DNA from: Cardiocondyla obscurior
Taxonomy: Eukaryota; Arthropoda; Insecta; Hymenoptera; Formicidae
DNA length: 64,000 bases
Reading direction: 5' to 3'
Assembly (NCBI RefSeq): GCF_019399895.1
Contig: NC_091875.1
Coordinates: forward strand, 372,001-436,000
Shown: positions 41,001 through 56,000 of the stretch, in pieces
Position numbering within the stretch: position 1 is the first letter of the stretch
Layout: each line of letters begins with the position of its first letter
Made by a program: the position numbers and the translations under genes
The notes under the pieces: generated by a model
The model's input: only the letters and a program-made list of their open reading frames with translations
What the model was told of the DNA's origin: nothing
Databases searched by the model: none

Positions 41001-44000
41001 GCGCCAAGGGCTCGTTTTTCATCGTATCTACGTGCCAGCGCGAATTTCCTTTCGACTTCAACGCGCCGGCCGCGCCAGCTCCGACCAGATATTAGATCCT
41101 ACGTGTTGCACTACCGGCTATACGGTAGGTCAATCACGTTATGCAAGGAGCGTGGGATCGCCTGGCGCCGTTACGGGAGCGTCGCGCGCGTTCTCGACAC
41201 GCGACGCGCTTGGAAACGCAACGCGCGAAATTTTACCAAAAGGAAATAATCGTTTTGAAATTTGCATAATAAAGCGTGAAAAATTAAATACGCGAAACGC
41301 AAGTATTTCAATTACGATCGGTGGAGGGTGCGACGAATTGAATTTCGAATTAACTTTCTAATGTCTTTTTCTCCGCTCTGTATTTTTTAATTGTATTAAT
41401 TTTATTTCGTTGGCAAGTGACAGTTTCAAGGGAATGTTAATTAGCCGGCAGAACGTAATCCATCTCGCATTACCTTATTATCCGCTTTGCGGATTCTTTA
41501 ATTGTTTCCTTTCACGCAACTCGAAGTTACGCTGCTTCTAGAGCGCGGGAAACGAAAACATGATTGCACACGTGTTGAATAATCATTTATAGAAATGCGC
41601 GAGGTACAAAAAAAATTTCCTGTTACTTTTTAGTAGTTTCCCCCGAGAGCAATGTGCTCGTTAATTAAACTGTAATAAATTTAGCGATATCTATACGCGG
41701 AACTTCATTACCGAACTGACAATTGTGTTATTTTCACGGTGCGCGTAATCGTGGTTCACGACATCGCATGTTCATCGTAAGATCTTAACAACGGATGGGG
41801 TCGATTTGTAAAGCAGCGCGATTATATTCATGAGAAATTATAGACGATTATACGCGGCGGAAGTTACGCGCCGTTTGGATACACGACTATTTTAGATATC
41901 GGAATTAAAAGTCGAGGGTCTCTTCACGTGCCTTTTAATTACGTAATAGCCAGGTGTTAGGAGAACAGTAGTTCGCGGGCGCACATCGTAACCGGTAATT
42001 AACCCGCGAACGCGTGCCGTGCGTTTCTCGATGACTTCAATGCATAGATAAAGAATTCCATTAAACGGAAAGAGAGTTAAACGCGTATTCCCCCACGGCA
42101 CGCGCGTCCGCACATTACTCTTTAAAATTTATAATACGTAGTTACGTATAATTTACAAAAATGAATATATTAACATATGTTACATCGCGTATTTTTATAT
42201 TAAAAATTGCCGGAGTAATTTTCGCCGAAAATTATTTTTTTTTTTAACCGCGGAACGTTCAAAAACTTGAACCTTATTTAAAATCCAAAACTATTTAATT
42301 AAGATTCAAAATTTAATTTGAAATTCCAAATTTAATTAACCCGGTGATTAATTATTTAGCTGAAGTGTCGCGGTTATATTTCATGGAGATGAAAATATCC
42401 GCAGCCTAGTGGCCTGGATACACGTTAAGATGCGAGAACGCACGGGTGTGGATGCATGCGCGAATTATTAGAAGACCCTCGGGGAATTTATCGTTTCCGC
42501 CGAGTCGCTCTTGGAAACGAGGAGACTCGTTTCTCGCGCGCGCGAAACGCGAAACGCGTTGCGCACCTCCGGGCGAAAATCGAGATTAATTCGAAAATGC
42601 GCGACGAGAAGAACCCGGCATCGGCGATTTACGGCGCGCGGCGTAAACCGACGTTTAATTAAAACGGAATCGACCCTCCGCCCGACAGAAACGCCATGTC
42701 CCACGGCTCGAACACGATCCGACGGTATTTCCGAAGCGAAAGCTCTCCTCCTTTGTACACAGGCGCGTCGTGTCCGCGAAACTGGTTTGCGCCGAATAAT
42801 TATTCCCTTCCAGGTAAACGTGCTTTATCTCGCTATGTAGGTCCAGCGAGTAGCTTCAGGCGCATCTCCGATTCGCAGCCACCCTACGTGGTGACTTGCC
42901 ATATTTCCAATGCGATCACAAGTACGTAAGACGAAAAATTTATTTTTTTTTCCGAACTCTTAGTCGTTTATCTGATTTGACGCTACATAATTTAAATTGA
43001 ATGAGTTCCGATAAAAACATAATTTTATATCTGCGGAATCGTTTCTTGCAAGATTATAACTGAATATATAAATGACTTAAATATTATATAAAGACAATAA
43101 TAATAAAAATAATAAAGAGGGAAAAAAAGAGTATCTTACAGCATTTCTATCGAAAAACTTGAGTGTTCATTTCGTGTATCGAAGAGCCCACGGTTTCGGG
43201 CATTGATACGCACGTTTTACGCGGTTTGTGCACTCGATTAGCAGAGCCGGTGAGACTTAGCACATGCGCTTTGTATTTCCGATTGGAAGGGTCTCCTCTT
43301 GTTCTTTCTCCCTTCGCTGACCAGTCGAGACCACTCGATAGGGCTTATGTGGGCACTCGGTTTTAGTGCCGGTGCTCCCGCACGTGAACGAAAAGAAAGA
43401 AAGTGAGGACCCTCGTATAAACGCTGTTGTGCATTTCGGGGAGCATTACTCGCCATTCGGTATTCGCGCCACTATAAGCCCGAATTGAATGATACGCAGA
43501 TAAATTAGGCTGGCGTAAGCCCTTTTAGGCCGCAAATAAAAGCGAGCGTGGCCAACCGATATCTTTAATGATGTTTGCATTAAGCCATGCCTGAGGGTGT
43601 ACGTTAATGGATTATTAAGCCCTTCGTTGAAAACGCAATGATTCGCCGTGCTGGAAACGGAAAAGATAAATACTAGAATTGACATATATAATTTTTTTTT
43701 TTTTTTTTTTTACGCTAATAAAACTACAATCGTTACGGTGTGAGATCACCTTTAATCGTGAACTATACTCCGGCTCTCATATGTATAACCACACTCGTTC
43801 AACTGGCACACACTGAGCTCTAACGATCGTTCACAGTTCGCGATAAATCGCCATCGTTAACGCTACGAGAGTTCCATACATTTTATTTCCGTGTCAGCGA
43901 GCCTGTGCCCGCGAAAAAGTACGGCGAGGTCTGGAAAGATTTATAATGAACGATGCTAATCGAAGAATTAGGTGGTATGGTAATTTAACAAGAGTTTACT

Positions 44001-47000
44001 CGAATATTGCTCGAGTTTAGACTTAATTTTTCTAAATTTTTTGTCGCCATCGAGGTTCATTATCTATTAAATAAATTTTTTTTTTTTATTTCCGATAAAA
44101 GTAAGTTACATGTCATTACGACATAAAACATTTAAACAGCTTTAAACTGTTCTTTAAAAAAAAATCATGACTGTTTGTCCAGGAAATCTAAACGCGAAAC
44201 ACAGAGATTGCCAAGCCAGCACGATCTCGACGACTCTACGTAGGGAATATAATTATACGTGTCTTGATTTTCTCGACTTTCTAAAAGAAAGGGAATAATA
44301 TGCGGAATGTCTAGATAAAGTTATTAGTTTCCCTCACCTTATAATTTATCGAGGATAAGTACGGTTTAAATCAGAGCGCGGAGTACGTTCACAGAATGGA
44401 GAGTAGTCTCCCGGTAAACGACCGGAAATATATTTACTACGATGTCGTAATCACTCCTACCATTATTCTTCTTCAAACCATATGCTTTATTATGTCAGAC
44501 TATTCATACTAACGGCTGTTCCAGCAAACGTGACGTGTTCTCTCTCTCTTTCTCTTTGCGACTGTTTCCTACTTTGTAGATTACAAGACTTTTTTTTTCA
44601 ATTATTTGAATAATATTCATATTCAGCCAAGCTGCGCGTATCACACTTCGATAACGTTCACTTAGCCACGCTACTTTCAACATGCTCTACAAATAATGAA
44701 TAAATCGTACCCTGTTTATCTATTTAGAAATTTTCCCATTTCTATGCTCATGTGCGGAAACACGCCAACGATTTCACCAATATTCCTAAGTGTTTGTAAA
44801 TTTAATGATTATATGGCGCAGCTGCCGCAAATGGTAATTAAATGATCCAAGTGCCATCCGCCTAGCAAGGTGAAAACCGTCACGTCTAGTCGGCGCGCGC
44901 GCGATTAACGACAATCATTTGCGTACTTTTCCGCCGTGAGCATACCCTTTCACGGATTATCTCGCGTTGTGAATCGTCACGTCGGCGAGCGGGCACGTCA
45001 AATATGGTTCAGAAAAAAAAAAAAAAAAAACGAGGGAGCAGGATGCGCAGCACGCTCCGAGCGCGAGCCACTTATCTGCACCGCCAATCGCGACACATTC
45101 CGCTTCGGTAATGTCGATTATCGCGATAATAATTAACCGTAATTGGAACGCAGCCAGGCACGTGTCCCTCGTCGCTTCCAAGCAGATGCGTTCCACCTTT
45201 CCCCGAGAGAGGCACGATACGAAGACGTAATAAATGTCGTTTTCGCGTTTTTCTCCAGGCGAGAGAGCTACTCTGAGAAGCAGGTGCGCCGAACACATGC
45301 CGCTTTCGAATACGCACGAAAAAAAAAGGAAAAAAAAAAAGAAAAGAAAAAGAAATGGCGAGAAGACAAAATAACAATGCAGAACCAAACTCGCGTATTC
45401 GGAGATAGCTTATCGAGATTTTGATACGGTCGAAACAAATCGTGCTTAATTGTCCGAAACGATCGGTCTATCGAGCGATCAGATTCATCGAGGCTAAAGA
45501 GCGATTAGCGATACGATCTAAAAATAATAATTTAATGCGAATAATTTAACGCCGTAATTAATCAAGCGTAGTAATCTTTAAAGATTTAATTAGAAATTTA
45601 TGTTGCGCTTTTATCGGCAACGTGATGGAAATCAGAAAGGCAGAACAGTCGTTTGCGTATTTAATAAAGTCAAGAGGCACGAGTTTGGCCTATGATTGAA
45701 GTGTCTCTAGCTAGCATTATTGTAAAAAATGCATCGCGCGATCACGATTCTATTTACAACTCGATCGCCGTGACATACATACGAATGCAAAATGTCCCGG
45801 GATATAAAAGCAATCAATTGGAAAATAATTTTAAACCAGCAATTTGCCGCTGTCCCAATTAATCTAATAAGAATTACATTATGTACGCAGGAATAATATA
45901 ATAATAAAATGTTGTACATACATTAAATTTAAAAGAGACTAATTAATTTTAGAGCAAAGCTAAAATCGGTAAGTCATTTGATTAAATTCTAATAAAATGT
46001 TAATAATAAGACTTTCTGCTAAATTTAAGTACCGATTAGGAGCAGTTTTTATATCGGAAAATTTATTGCAACGAGAATATAATTTCTTGTTCATCGTGGA
46101 AGTTTCAATTGACATTAATTTTGTTCGCGCTTCTTAGAAAAAAAAAGAAAAAAAAAATTAATTACCGGGCAGATCCTATGAGACGATCTGAATTAATTGT
46201 CTGAAAATACGAGTCGATAGCTGTTGAGCTTCGCTATAAACGAGTGCTCGGCCGCGTTCTTAAGAGACAACTTGAAAGATACACGACTCACTGTGCGATA
46301 GCAGTAATTAGTTCAATTTCTGCGGCTACGGACGCGTTCACCTTCGAGTATTCTCGAGCGCTTCACAAGTCGAACGTAATTAAGCGACGGCGGCCACACA
46401 CTTGGAGAGCGTGTGCACACATTTTCTCTTCCGTCTCTGTTTTTCTAAACCAAATCCTTTCTCTATTTTCTCTCTTCTTCTACACATTAATTTCCCCTTT
46501 AAATGCCTAAGCAATAAGTCACGAGCCCAGTTACACTCCAGTTCGCGCACATGCAACGGGCTGAGATCATCGACACTTATGGTTATAATACTTTCCCCCG
46601 TCGATGCTATATCTGTTTCTTCTCTTCGTGACTTCCTCGATTTCTATGCTCGTCACGCAATTTTTCCTGCTCGTCGCGTACCTACGCGTTTCTCATTTAC
46701 ACTTATAAAAAAAAAAAAGAAAAAAAAAACACGCATGCAGTAATGCGTAACCTTGTTCTCGCCTGTTACTCGAGCGCTACAAAGAATGCACTGTACAAAG
46801 AAAATACACCGCGTCCCGGATAAGTCGACGATGTCTTAAATCACGGCTCTGCGAAGTGCAACGTGATAAAAACATGCAGAAAATATATCGAAGTCGAGGG
46901 CGGTTACTCTGCGCGGAATCACTTTGCCTGTCCACCTTTGAATAACAAATTTTAATCATACTAACTGGTACTCGTGCTGCGAATTTAATCTTCTTATAAT

Positions 47001-50000
47001 TTAATATCTTTAAAAATAGATTTTTTTATATATATATATATAATTTTAATTTTCAAGTGTCGAAGGAAAGATAAAAACGATTTAACTTTTTAGTAGACTC
47101 AACTGATCGTCAATCTCGACAGTAATTTAACTGGAGGCCGGTAAACTGGCCGCGAGAGTGCATTACCCTCTTCAAAATAGAATTCACGGATTATATTGTT
47201 ATTTCTAGCCTTCTGTTCCAACGTGGAATCGGAAGTGTGAAAATAGACGGTGGATTTAATCGATTTTCTGTCTGCATTATCGCCCCGCAATAATACTCGG
47301 TTTCAAGAGGGAACACGCAAAAATAATATTTCCTACCTACCGCGGTGACATAAAACGCAATACAAGCAATTGTGATGATGCATTTCTACGGCCATTCCAC
47401 GGGCCATTGTTCGTCATAGATGTTTTAAGCGAAATGAAAAAGAAACAGAGGCGTATACTTCTCTGAAGTGGGTGTGGATATTGTCCCTCGTATTATTAAA
47501 TTTCTCTCTTTAAACTCACCTGAAACAGAAAAAAAAAGAGAACGATCAGGATTACATTTCAGTACGAATTAAAGTGTTGATTTGCTTAGCCTTTTAAACT
47601 AATGAAAAAAAATATGACGACGTAGATGGAAACTTTTATGACATCGATTATTAAATTTCGTACAATTTTCGTGCGTTACGTGATAGTTTATTTATAAATG
47701 TAATTTTTTTTTTTTTAGAAATATATGCGATTAATATTTTATCAATTTGCGAAAATCTCAGCGAAGAATATAACAATTATTTATTAAATACAAGACATGA
47801 TATTGTCTGGTTGATACAACTTTTTTTTTTTATTCTTATTATATTATATATTATTTGTTAGCTTGTTCGAGATGAATTACGATAACGGTGATGCGGCTTT
47901 TCGGGCGACAAAAAGAGGCCATTCAACCGCGATCACGTTTGAAATGAACCAAGTGTTAGAGAGACAGTGATAAATGAGAGACTGGCAAGAAATACATGGC
48001 GTGTTGAAAAACCGGCAATGATTCTCCGAGAAAGCGAGAGTGGCCCCGAAAACGGGCCACGAGTGATGAGAATTTAGCTTGTTAATACGTCTCGAAAGGC
48101 GAACTCTTATCGGAGACTTTCAGCCGCTCGCTCTTTTTCTACGGAGCTCTGTTTATTGAATATCGATATATAAATTGTAGACATTGCTCGCTCATGTGTG
48201 GAGAGAAGGGTTACGGGATATACCGGATTAATAGTCGGAGAACTCGTATCAAGTTCGACGAGCGAAAGTGACTCGGCACGATAATTATATTCTTTTTTTT
48301 TCGCATTTTTATAATGTATCTCACTTATCGTAGAATTCTACTTTGAACCGCGGCAAATACTTTGGATATTTAACCGAGACGTCAGACGCGTGAGTTTGAT
48401 CGTTGCAAGATCGCAGTGACTAAGAGAGGACAGAGCGGTGGTCCTTATTCCCAAGCTGATTCAGAGACCGCTTTAATTATGTATTTCGCCGCGAAGGGGA
48501 CCAGCGTTTTCCGAGAGTTAGCACGGTCGCGTGATTCATCGTTCATTTGACCCGCTTGTATACGCCGCCATTTATTTGTCGGCCCGGGCAATATCGTGCA
48601 AGTGTACGCTCTATTTCTTATCGTCTCGTTTTCTATCGCATGACGCACGCACGTAAGGGCCACGTTTCCCTCCGAGGAGAACCGGAACGGGTGTAATACG
48701 TAAGGAGAAAGGCGTTTGACCGTAAGTTCCTGGCGTGGCAGATAATATCGGTATAAGGCGGCTTTATTACCGCCACCGTTACTTTTATTGCTGACCCTAT
48801 TGGCAGCGTATGACGAATGCTCTTATCCGTACGTTTAGTTCGGCGTGAAATAATCATTTATCGCCGACCACTCGTGAACGTGTTAACCTTCAACGGTGAC
48901 ATCGCAGCACAACCATGTCAAAGGGAATCCCGGCAGTTTTTTTTTTTTTCTTTTTTTTCCGGTTAACATTTACAATTTCATTATTAGCGCACGCTTATAA
49001 ATAACAAGTCAGAGGCCTTCGTCACGGGTACTTCAGATTAATCCCGAAGGCGCGACGTCACAAGTGGACAACAAAAACGAAATTAGATTCGCTTCTATCT
49101 AGGTTTAATCGCAAACGCGCAGCTGGCGATTCCGCGGCAGCGATGCCGCTTGGAGAACCTAAGGAGGCTAAATTTAACAGCCGATTAATTAGCTTTGTAA
49201 TTAATAGGATCACGCGCGCTCGTTTCGCTGACGAATAAGCAGCCGCGAGGCTGCGAAAATTAATAAACGCGAACTTTTCGTGCGCGCGACGAGCCACTTT
49301 CCCGGGTAAAAAGCGCGCATCGCCGAGCCTTTCGCGACGGGTAAATTGGCATAATAATTTAATAACGCTAATCTCGCTACGCGCGCATATTATTCATCGT
49401 CGCTTTTACTACGTTCACGCGTTGCTTTTGCCGGATATGTCCCAGTTTCATAGCTATTGCAATGTTCGCGCGTCGCTTTTGTACGGTGCGTTTGCCGCGC
49501 AGCTTCATTCACGGACGTACGAGTCATGCACAATTTTTATCATGATTTTTTCCTTGAAAACCCATTGAGATAATAGACGATGGCAATGGTACTTGGCGGC
49601 TCGAAAGCGCAATAAGTGAAGAAAAACGCGACGGATGTTTATTAATATTTAGCCTCGAGAATACATTGCGAAGAGAAACGTAGCTTGCAACACATCCATA
49701 TTATACATCTATGATTTTTTTTTTCTTTTCTGCTAAAAAACAGAAGCATTAAAAAGAAATGCTTATCGACGATAAATCCTATCCAAAGTATATGCGCGAG
49801 AATACGGAGTAATAATATTGGGGCTCGGAACGGAAACTCTGAAATCTGCGCTAGGGGGAAAAGAACTTTAAATAAGCTTCCGAGAGCTATAGCACCCAAT
49901 GAAAAAGAACGGGGCGAGAAGTTAAATTTATTTTCTTCAGCGCGGATATCGATGCCAGACGGTGTAAAGCGAAAACACAATTATCGCAAATGCATGTTTT

Positions 50001-53000
50001 CTTATAGGCATAACTCAATCTAATAAACTGCTTCAAGCACGTCGAGTTTCGTTAATAAAAGTGGAAATTGTTTAATACGGTGTAATTATATTGTCAGCTA
50101 AGCTGTTAGTATAATTAATCGCCAAAAAAAATTTTTTTGGAAATATTTATATTAAAAAAAAAAAAAATTATATTCGATAAAAAATTAGCGTGTCGCAGTA
50201 ACTTGAGTTTCTGACCCAGTAAGTTTCCATCTAACAAAGCTTTTTTTTTCCAGGTGGACGACATCGAAGGATCGGTTTCTGGTTTGTGACGGAGAAAAAG
50301 GAACGGCCAGGGTCATTACTCTCGGCGGATGACGAGGCAGGAGTTCACGGATCTTCGTCGGAGTGAACGTGACTCATCCGCACGCCCTAAGGAGAGAACT
50401 AAGAACATAGTGTGGAGGAAAGCAATGCTCTCTATGTCGAGACGGACTCGAGAGTACATCCGGACGCGAAAGCCGATTCACGCTCTTGGATTGCAGGTAA
50501 GAACATGATCATAGCAAATCGAGTGCCCCGCGTAGTATTCGCGGTATCCACGCAAGAATTACTGCAAACGAAATACACGTACCGGGATGCCTCCATCTCC
50601 CGCGATACACCGTAAAACCGCACGGAATTGGATTTATATTTTCCCTCGGCGATGAAATTCGCGATTAAACTACTACTCGAACTACAGGAGTTTCATTTTA
50701 ACAACAACATCGGTACATTAAATTTTAATTTTGAATAAATCTTAATACTCAATTAAGGAACAAATTTTTTTTTATTTTGTTTTTTTATTGTTTTAATATT
50801 TTGGATTACATTTATTATTTCTATTTGTATTTTGCAATGTTGGAGACGTTGATAATCACCGTCTGGTCGAAGCGTCGCATAAATCAACTTGGCATACTAT
50901 TTCTGAGGTTCAGTACCGTCATCTTTCTAAATAAACTATTAGAGGGGCCCGTCGGATCGATTTGGTGAATTATGTAGATGCAACGAGAAAGGGGAGTGGT
51001 TGATAAAATGCAGCGTCGATAGATGCTCGCACGTTCGAAAACAAGGTGCGACAAAGTTCGAAAAAAGAAAAAAGAAAAAAAAACAGTTTAACTTTAACGA
51101 CGGTGGGCCGCAAAGAGGCAGGGATATCGGGACGTTCACCTAGCTGCGACCCGCGTCGTAAAGTAGCTTTTAAAGTGATCAGAAGGGTGATGGAAGGGCG
51201 GCGCACGATCGTGCTGTCACAAAGGGATACATTTTTGCGGATTAAGGGCGCTGTTTATGCGCTCATTGTTGGCGAATCAAGCCCAACCTATGCGTGCACA
51301 CAGGCAACAGAGGCGATGTAGGTCGAGCAATTCCTTTCCGTGCATGGAAATCCTAACAATGGAGGATGATCTTTATCGGGTAACGTAATTATGTAAATTA
51401 ATACGGGGGCTCATTTCAAGGCGCAAAATTCAGTCAGGACTCGCGATTTGAAACGCACAAAGCGCGTAAAACGTCATACTTCTCACATCTCGTAACAGGC
51501 GGCATTTCAGAAGTCAGCGGCGCAATAATGTCCTTTCGCAAATTTACTTGTTTTCTTTCTTTAATTGAGATTAGATCTTTCATTAGCCAAAATCGTCGGC
51601 GATGAGAAAAAAAGGTATCTGGCCGAATAAACGATATAATTACCTTACAAATGAACGAATGATAATGGTAATTTTCGTATTCGACGGGAATGGAAATTCA
51701 ACGGTTTTGCCAAGGCGGAAACTAGCTTCTGCGGTTTACAATTCTCGCGACGAGATGAAGCACGGCGATGCAACGCTCTCGGGTAAGGAAAAGCAAACCG
51801 TGTGATAACAGCGGTTGGTAATTTCGACCGCAAGCTTAATTAACCATCGATGACAATATTCGCGTACCGTTACGACAATTATGCATTCTGTCACTGTCGA
51901 GGTCGCGTATCAAATATCTCACTAATTGTCTCGTGACAATAAGTTTCTTACGGTATATCTTCCATGCACTGCACAAAACTAACTTTCATTTGTAAATATA
52001 AAATCTTAAAAAAAAAAAAAAAAAGAAAGTGTACTTGATTAATGTCGCCCCATAAAAAAAAATATAACAGCATTTTACGTAACTATTATTAACACGGTAT
52101 TGCGCGGCAATTCGGAGGTCACGATGACTCACGCAATAAAAATTACAACGGCATTGTGTAATGCGATGATCGGAAAAGTAAAAAGTATGACGCTTTAATT
52201 AATCACAATCGTGTGATTAATTGCGTTAATAAGTTGTTGCCGCGCGCGCGTCGCTAATCAGCTGTTGTAATTAATCGACGAGTTCGTTGCTCCATGCAAG
52301 CAGAATCACAATGTGTTTCGATTTCTATATATTCAATGCAATAGTAAATTAAAATAATAGATTCGCCTATTTAAATATTTCACACCAAAAAAAGAACATG
52401 CCTAATATAATTTCAATTATTCTGTTAATTGATAAAGGAATAAAATGTCAAGACTGACACATCACGATATATGCACCCGTTGTCTGAGCTTGAAATATAC
52501 TTATAAGCATTACTTTGAAAACATTTCTTCTGCATTTTTTTTTACAACTTTTAAGCGCCTAATCATGACGTATGAAGCGAATTTTTACGTAACAACAGAG
52601 CGCGTTTACAGACTCAATGTATCAAGCTAGTTAACTGATTTTGTATCGCTATTGTGTCAGATTTCGTAACACTTTTTTCTTTTTTTTTTTTTTTCTCTAG
52701 TAGACCGTGCTTCCTTTTCAATCAAGGCAACATGTAAATTTTCCTGGTTTCACCCCCGCGCAATTTAACGCTCAATTTTGCCGCTAACCTCGCGGTAAAT
52801 TGTTACCTCAATTGAACGCGTCCTCGACAATGCATTTGTGCCGACCGTTACTTAATGGCATCTGACTGCATTGTAGGACACGTGCATCGGTCACTTTTCC
52901 GCGGAACTCATTGCGACCCGACGTACGCCCGTCACGCACTTCGCCTCATGTTACTTCCGGCAGTTCCATTCAAATGTAGGGAAACGAGGAAGCTTTGGGC

Positions 53001-56000
53001 CAATTACGTGCCGATTATTATGATTGGAAAGGGGAGGGTCTGCCAATATTTCGGGGCAATAAAGTAAACGGTCGCCCCAAAAGCCGGAATCGTATCTAAA
53101 AAAATCGGGCATTACATAAACGGACGGGTCTCGTGCATTCAGTATTTCGAATTTCGATCTTCCCTGCCTGTTTTACAATCAAGCGAAATTTGTTTGACTA
53201 AACGGCGAATTAGTCGCACTATATTCTCGAGGCCGCCGGCGCATATCGTCGCGTCATGTCCGGTGAACCGTTCTGAACTTGATAATGTCAGCTGTTGCTT
53301 CGCGAAACGCGAAGTGGATCATCTGGGAGAGAGATGGAAAAATGTGTCGCGATATGTAATCGTACCGTCGGCGCGATATTTTTTTTCCTAGTCCAAGCAA
53401 TAGTTAAAAGTTTATTGACACGTCACAATAAACGTGATATAAATTATAATTGTGTGTAGTAAATTGAAGAAAAAAAAATTTTTTTTTTTAATAATAAACC
53501 TTAAGTTTCATCCAGATGAGTAAAATTAAATTATTTACTATCAATAAAAACCACATTATAATATTTTGTGGTAATTTATGGTTAAAGGGAATCCTACTAA
53601 ACAAACAATTCGATCGGGCGACTTTTGGATCGTTTTATTCGTTTGTAACGCGCGTATCTTCCCCCTATTGAAAAACTAGAGTGCAGCGACCGGGAAATTA
53701 GCATATTTATTGTCGAGTTGGTGCGCCTTACAGATGCAAGAGTAAACGAGGGATCGCACTACGGCGTCACGGGATTTCTATCTTCGAAGGGAAAGGAACA
53801 GTCGTATTTGCATACGTCAACCACGTCAGTGGATCGCTTTCGAACCTCCGTCCATCATTTTCTGCCGGATTATTCCACGTGGGATGTTCTAAACGCACGG
53901 AAAACGTCTGTCGGGTGGCGCGCATTGTTGACGGCCACCTCGCGTTAAAAATTTATCGGGCAACTTTGGTCTTTAATGATCGCACGTGCAATCAATAAAC
54001 GAGACGCCGCGTACGACTCGCACACGTTGATTCACTACGCACAGGTCAGAGTTCAGTAGACCAGTTACGAAGGACGTAGAAAATCGCGTGTCGAGGAGAA
54101 ACACGTGTACCTACGGTGAAATGATCAACGATGAAAGACGCACGCACGTGCGTATCAACCGCGAATGCGTCATATGTCTATTCATAGGCTAGAACGATCA
54201 AGATATATATATATATAATTTTAATAAATTAAATAAATAAAGTATTATATCTTGCAAGTACGAATGTATTTATACGATGTTGATTAAGCGAATACGATTT
54301 TTTAAAAATAAAGTTGATAGTTGATTAATTGATAAAGTCGGACTGTGCTCATAACGTGGAGCTTAATCGATCGCTGTAAGAATCGATTCTTGCCGTGGCA
54401 TATGACACAGAAATATATATCCTTGTAGTAATGTCGAATTTACGAGCGTCGTTTTCTCACTCGAAATAAAGCGAGCTGTTTTAATCCGCAACCTTTCCCG
54501 ATAGTTATTTCTCAGCCACGCCCTACTTCCATAACAATAGCGTAATGCCGAGGTGTACCTTTTGATTTCAAGCTTCGTGTAACGAATCAAGTAGAACAGA
54601 TCGGAGAGAAGTAAGTTAAAATAAAATAAAAAAAAATTAAAATTTCGGCTGAAGAAATTTAAGACTGATAAACGCTCGGTACTCTAAATGAACTTTCGAA
54701 CGAACGAATGCTACTTTGTTGATCTGCATTGTTTGAATAATTCTCCTAAAAAAGATTCGTTCGACTCTTTGGGCAGGTAACCGCGATAAAAAAGTTGGCA
54801 AACGATCGGGTATTAAAAAATAACAGGTTTCGTTACCGACTTTTGACATGCACAGCAGCATATACGATCTCTCGCTGTTCTCACGCACCGCCACCGCCGC
54901 CGGGCGAAAGGAAAGAAATCCGCTCACTTTGTGTAATTGCGGTCTGTCGACTGTTAGCTCGCCTTGACTAACAGAACTTTGCTCTAACATTGCGCCGCGA
55001 TGTAAATCGGCCGTAAATACGAAGAGATTCTGAAGTGTGCCGTCGGGAGTTATCGGTGGAAAGATAAAAATTATTCAAATCTATGCCTAGATGTAAAACT
55101 AATAATTTAGACATTACTATCGTTACGTTCACTCTTGTTGTTTGTCGAAAATCCTCGAAGTATCTCGTACCGAATTTCCGCGCTGTGGCTGCCCGATACT
55201 CGTTGTATGGAAATCCAAGGTTTTACGAAACTGACGGACAAAACTGATCGGTCCGAGCTTTCCTATCCGTGGTGGACGTAAAATGAAAAATCGAAATCGG
55301 TCGCGATCGCGAGATTTTATCGTGAGAAAACGAGAACAAGTCGTCGGAATCTCCTTTGGAAAGAATCGAAGTGTCTCGGTATACTGGGAAATCCGATGGG
55401 AAAAGATTTCCGGCATATTCTCACGTTCGGCCGTTCGCAGAAGACGTTATTTTTCTCGCTCGAATTCGATTCATTCGATTTCCGCTAATATAAAACAGTG
55501 GCATGTAGTTTTTTAAAAATGTATTCAATATCTGTCTATTTTACTAATCTATTTTACTATTTAATACAATTAAATTCTCTACGTTTCTAATACTGAAATG
55601 TAATTGTACTTTAATTGCCGCGCATTAAGCCGGCAATTACGCGTGTACAAAAAACGTAACATTCAAATTAGATACTATCGTGAAAATCATGATCGACGAT
55701 GAAAGGTTTAATTGGTAATGTGCAAACTGTACCGCGGTACGAAATATAAGGCCACGGGTTAAATTGGCATCAACCATAATTAAGTAACGTCGTGTTGAAA
55801 TCGTTTCACAACGAGACCTACATTGAGTAACGCGCTTCGAAGATATCCGACTCGGTCTCGTACACGGAACTTTTCGTGAATAAAACAACATTTGCGCCTG
55901 CCCTGAAATCAATCCGGTGACGCATTTTATAATAGACAATGTCTCCTTATCTCGTACAGCGACATATATCGTCCGTTATCGCAGCTCGCTAAGCAATAAC

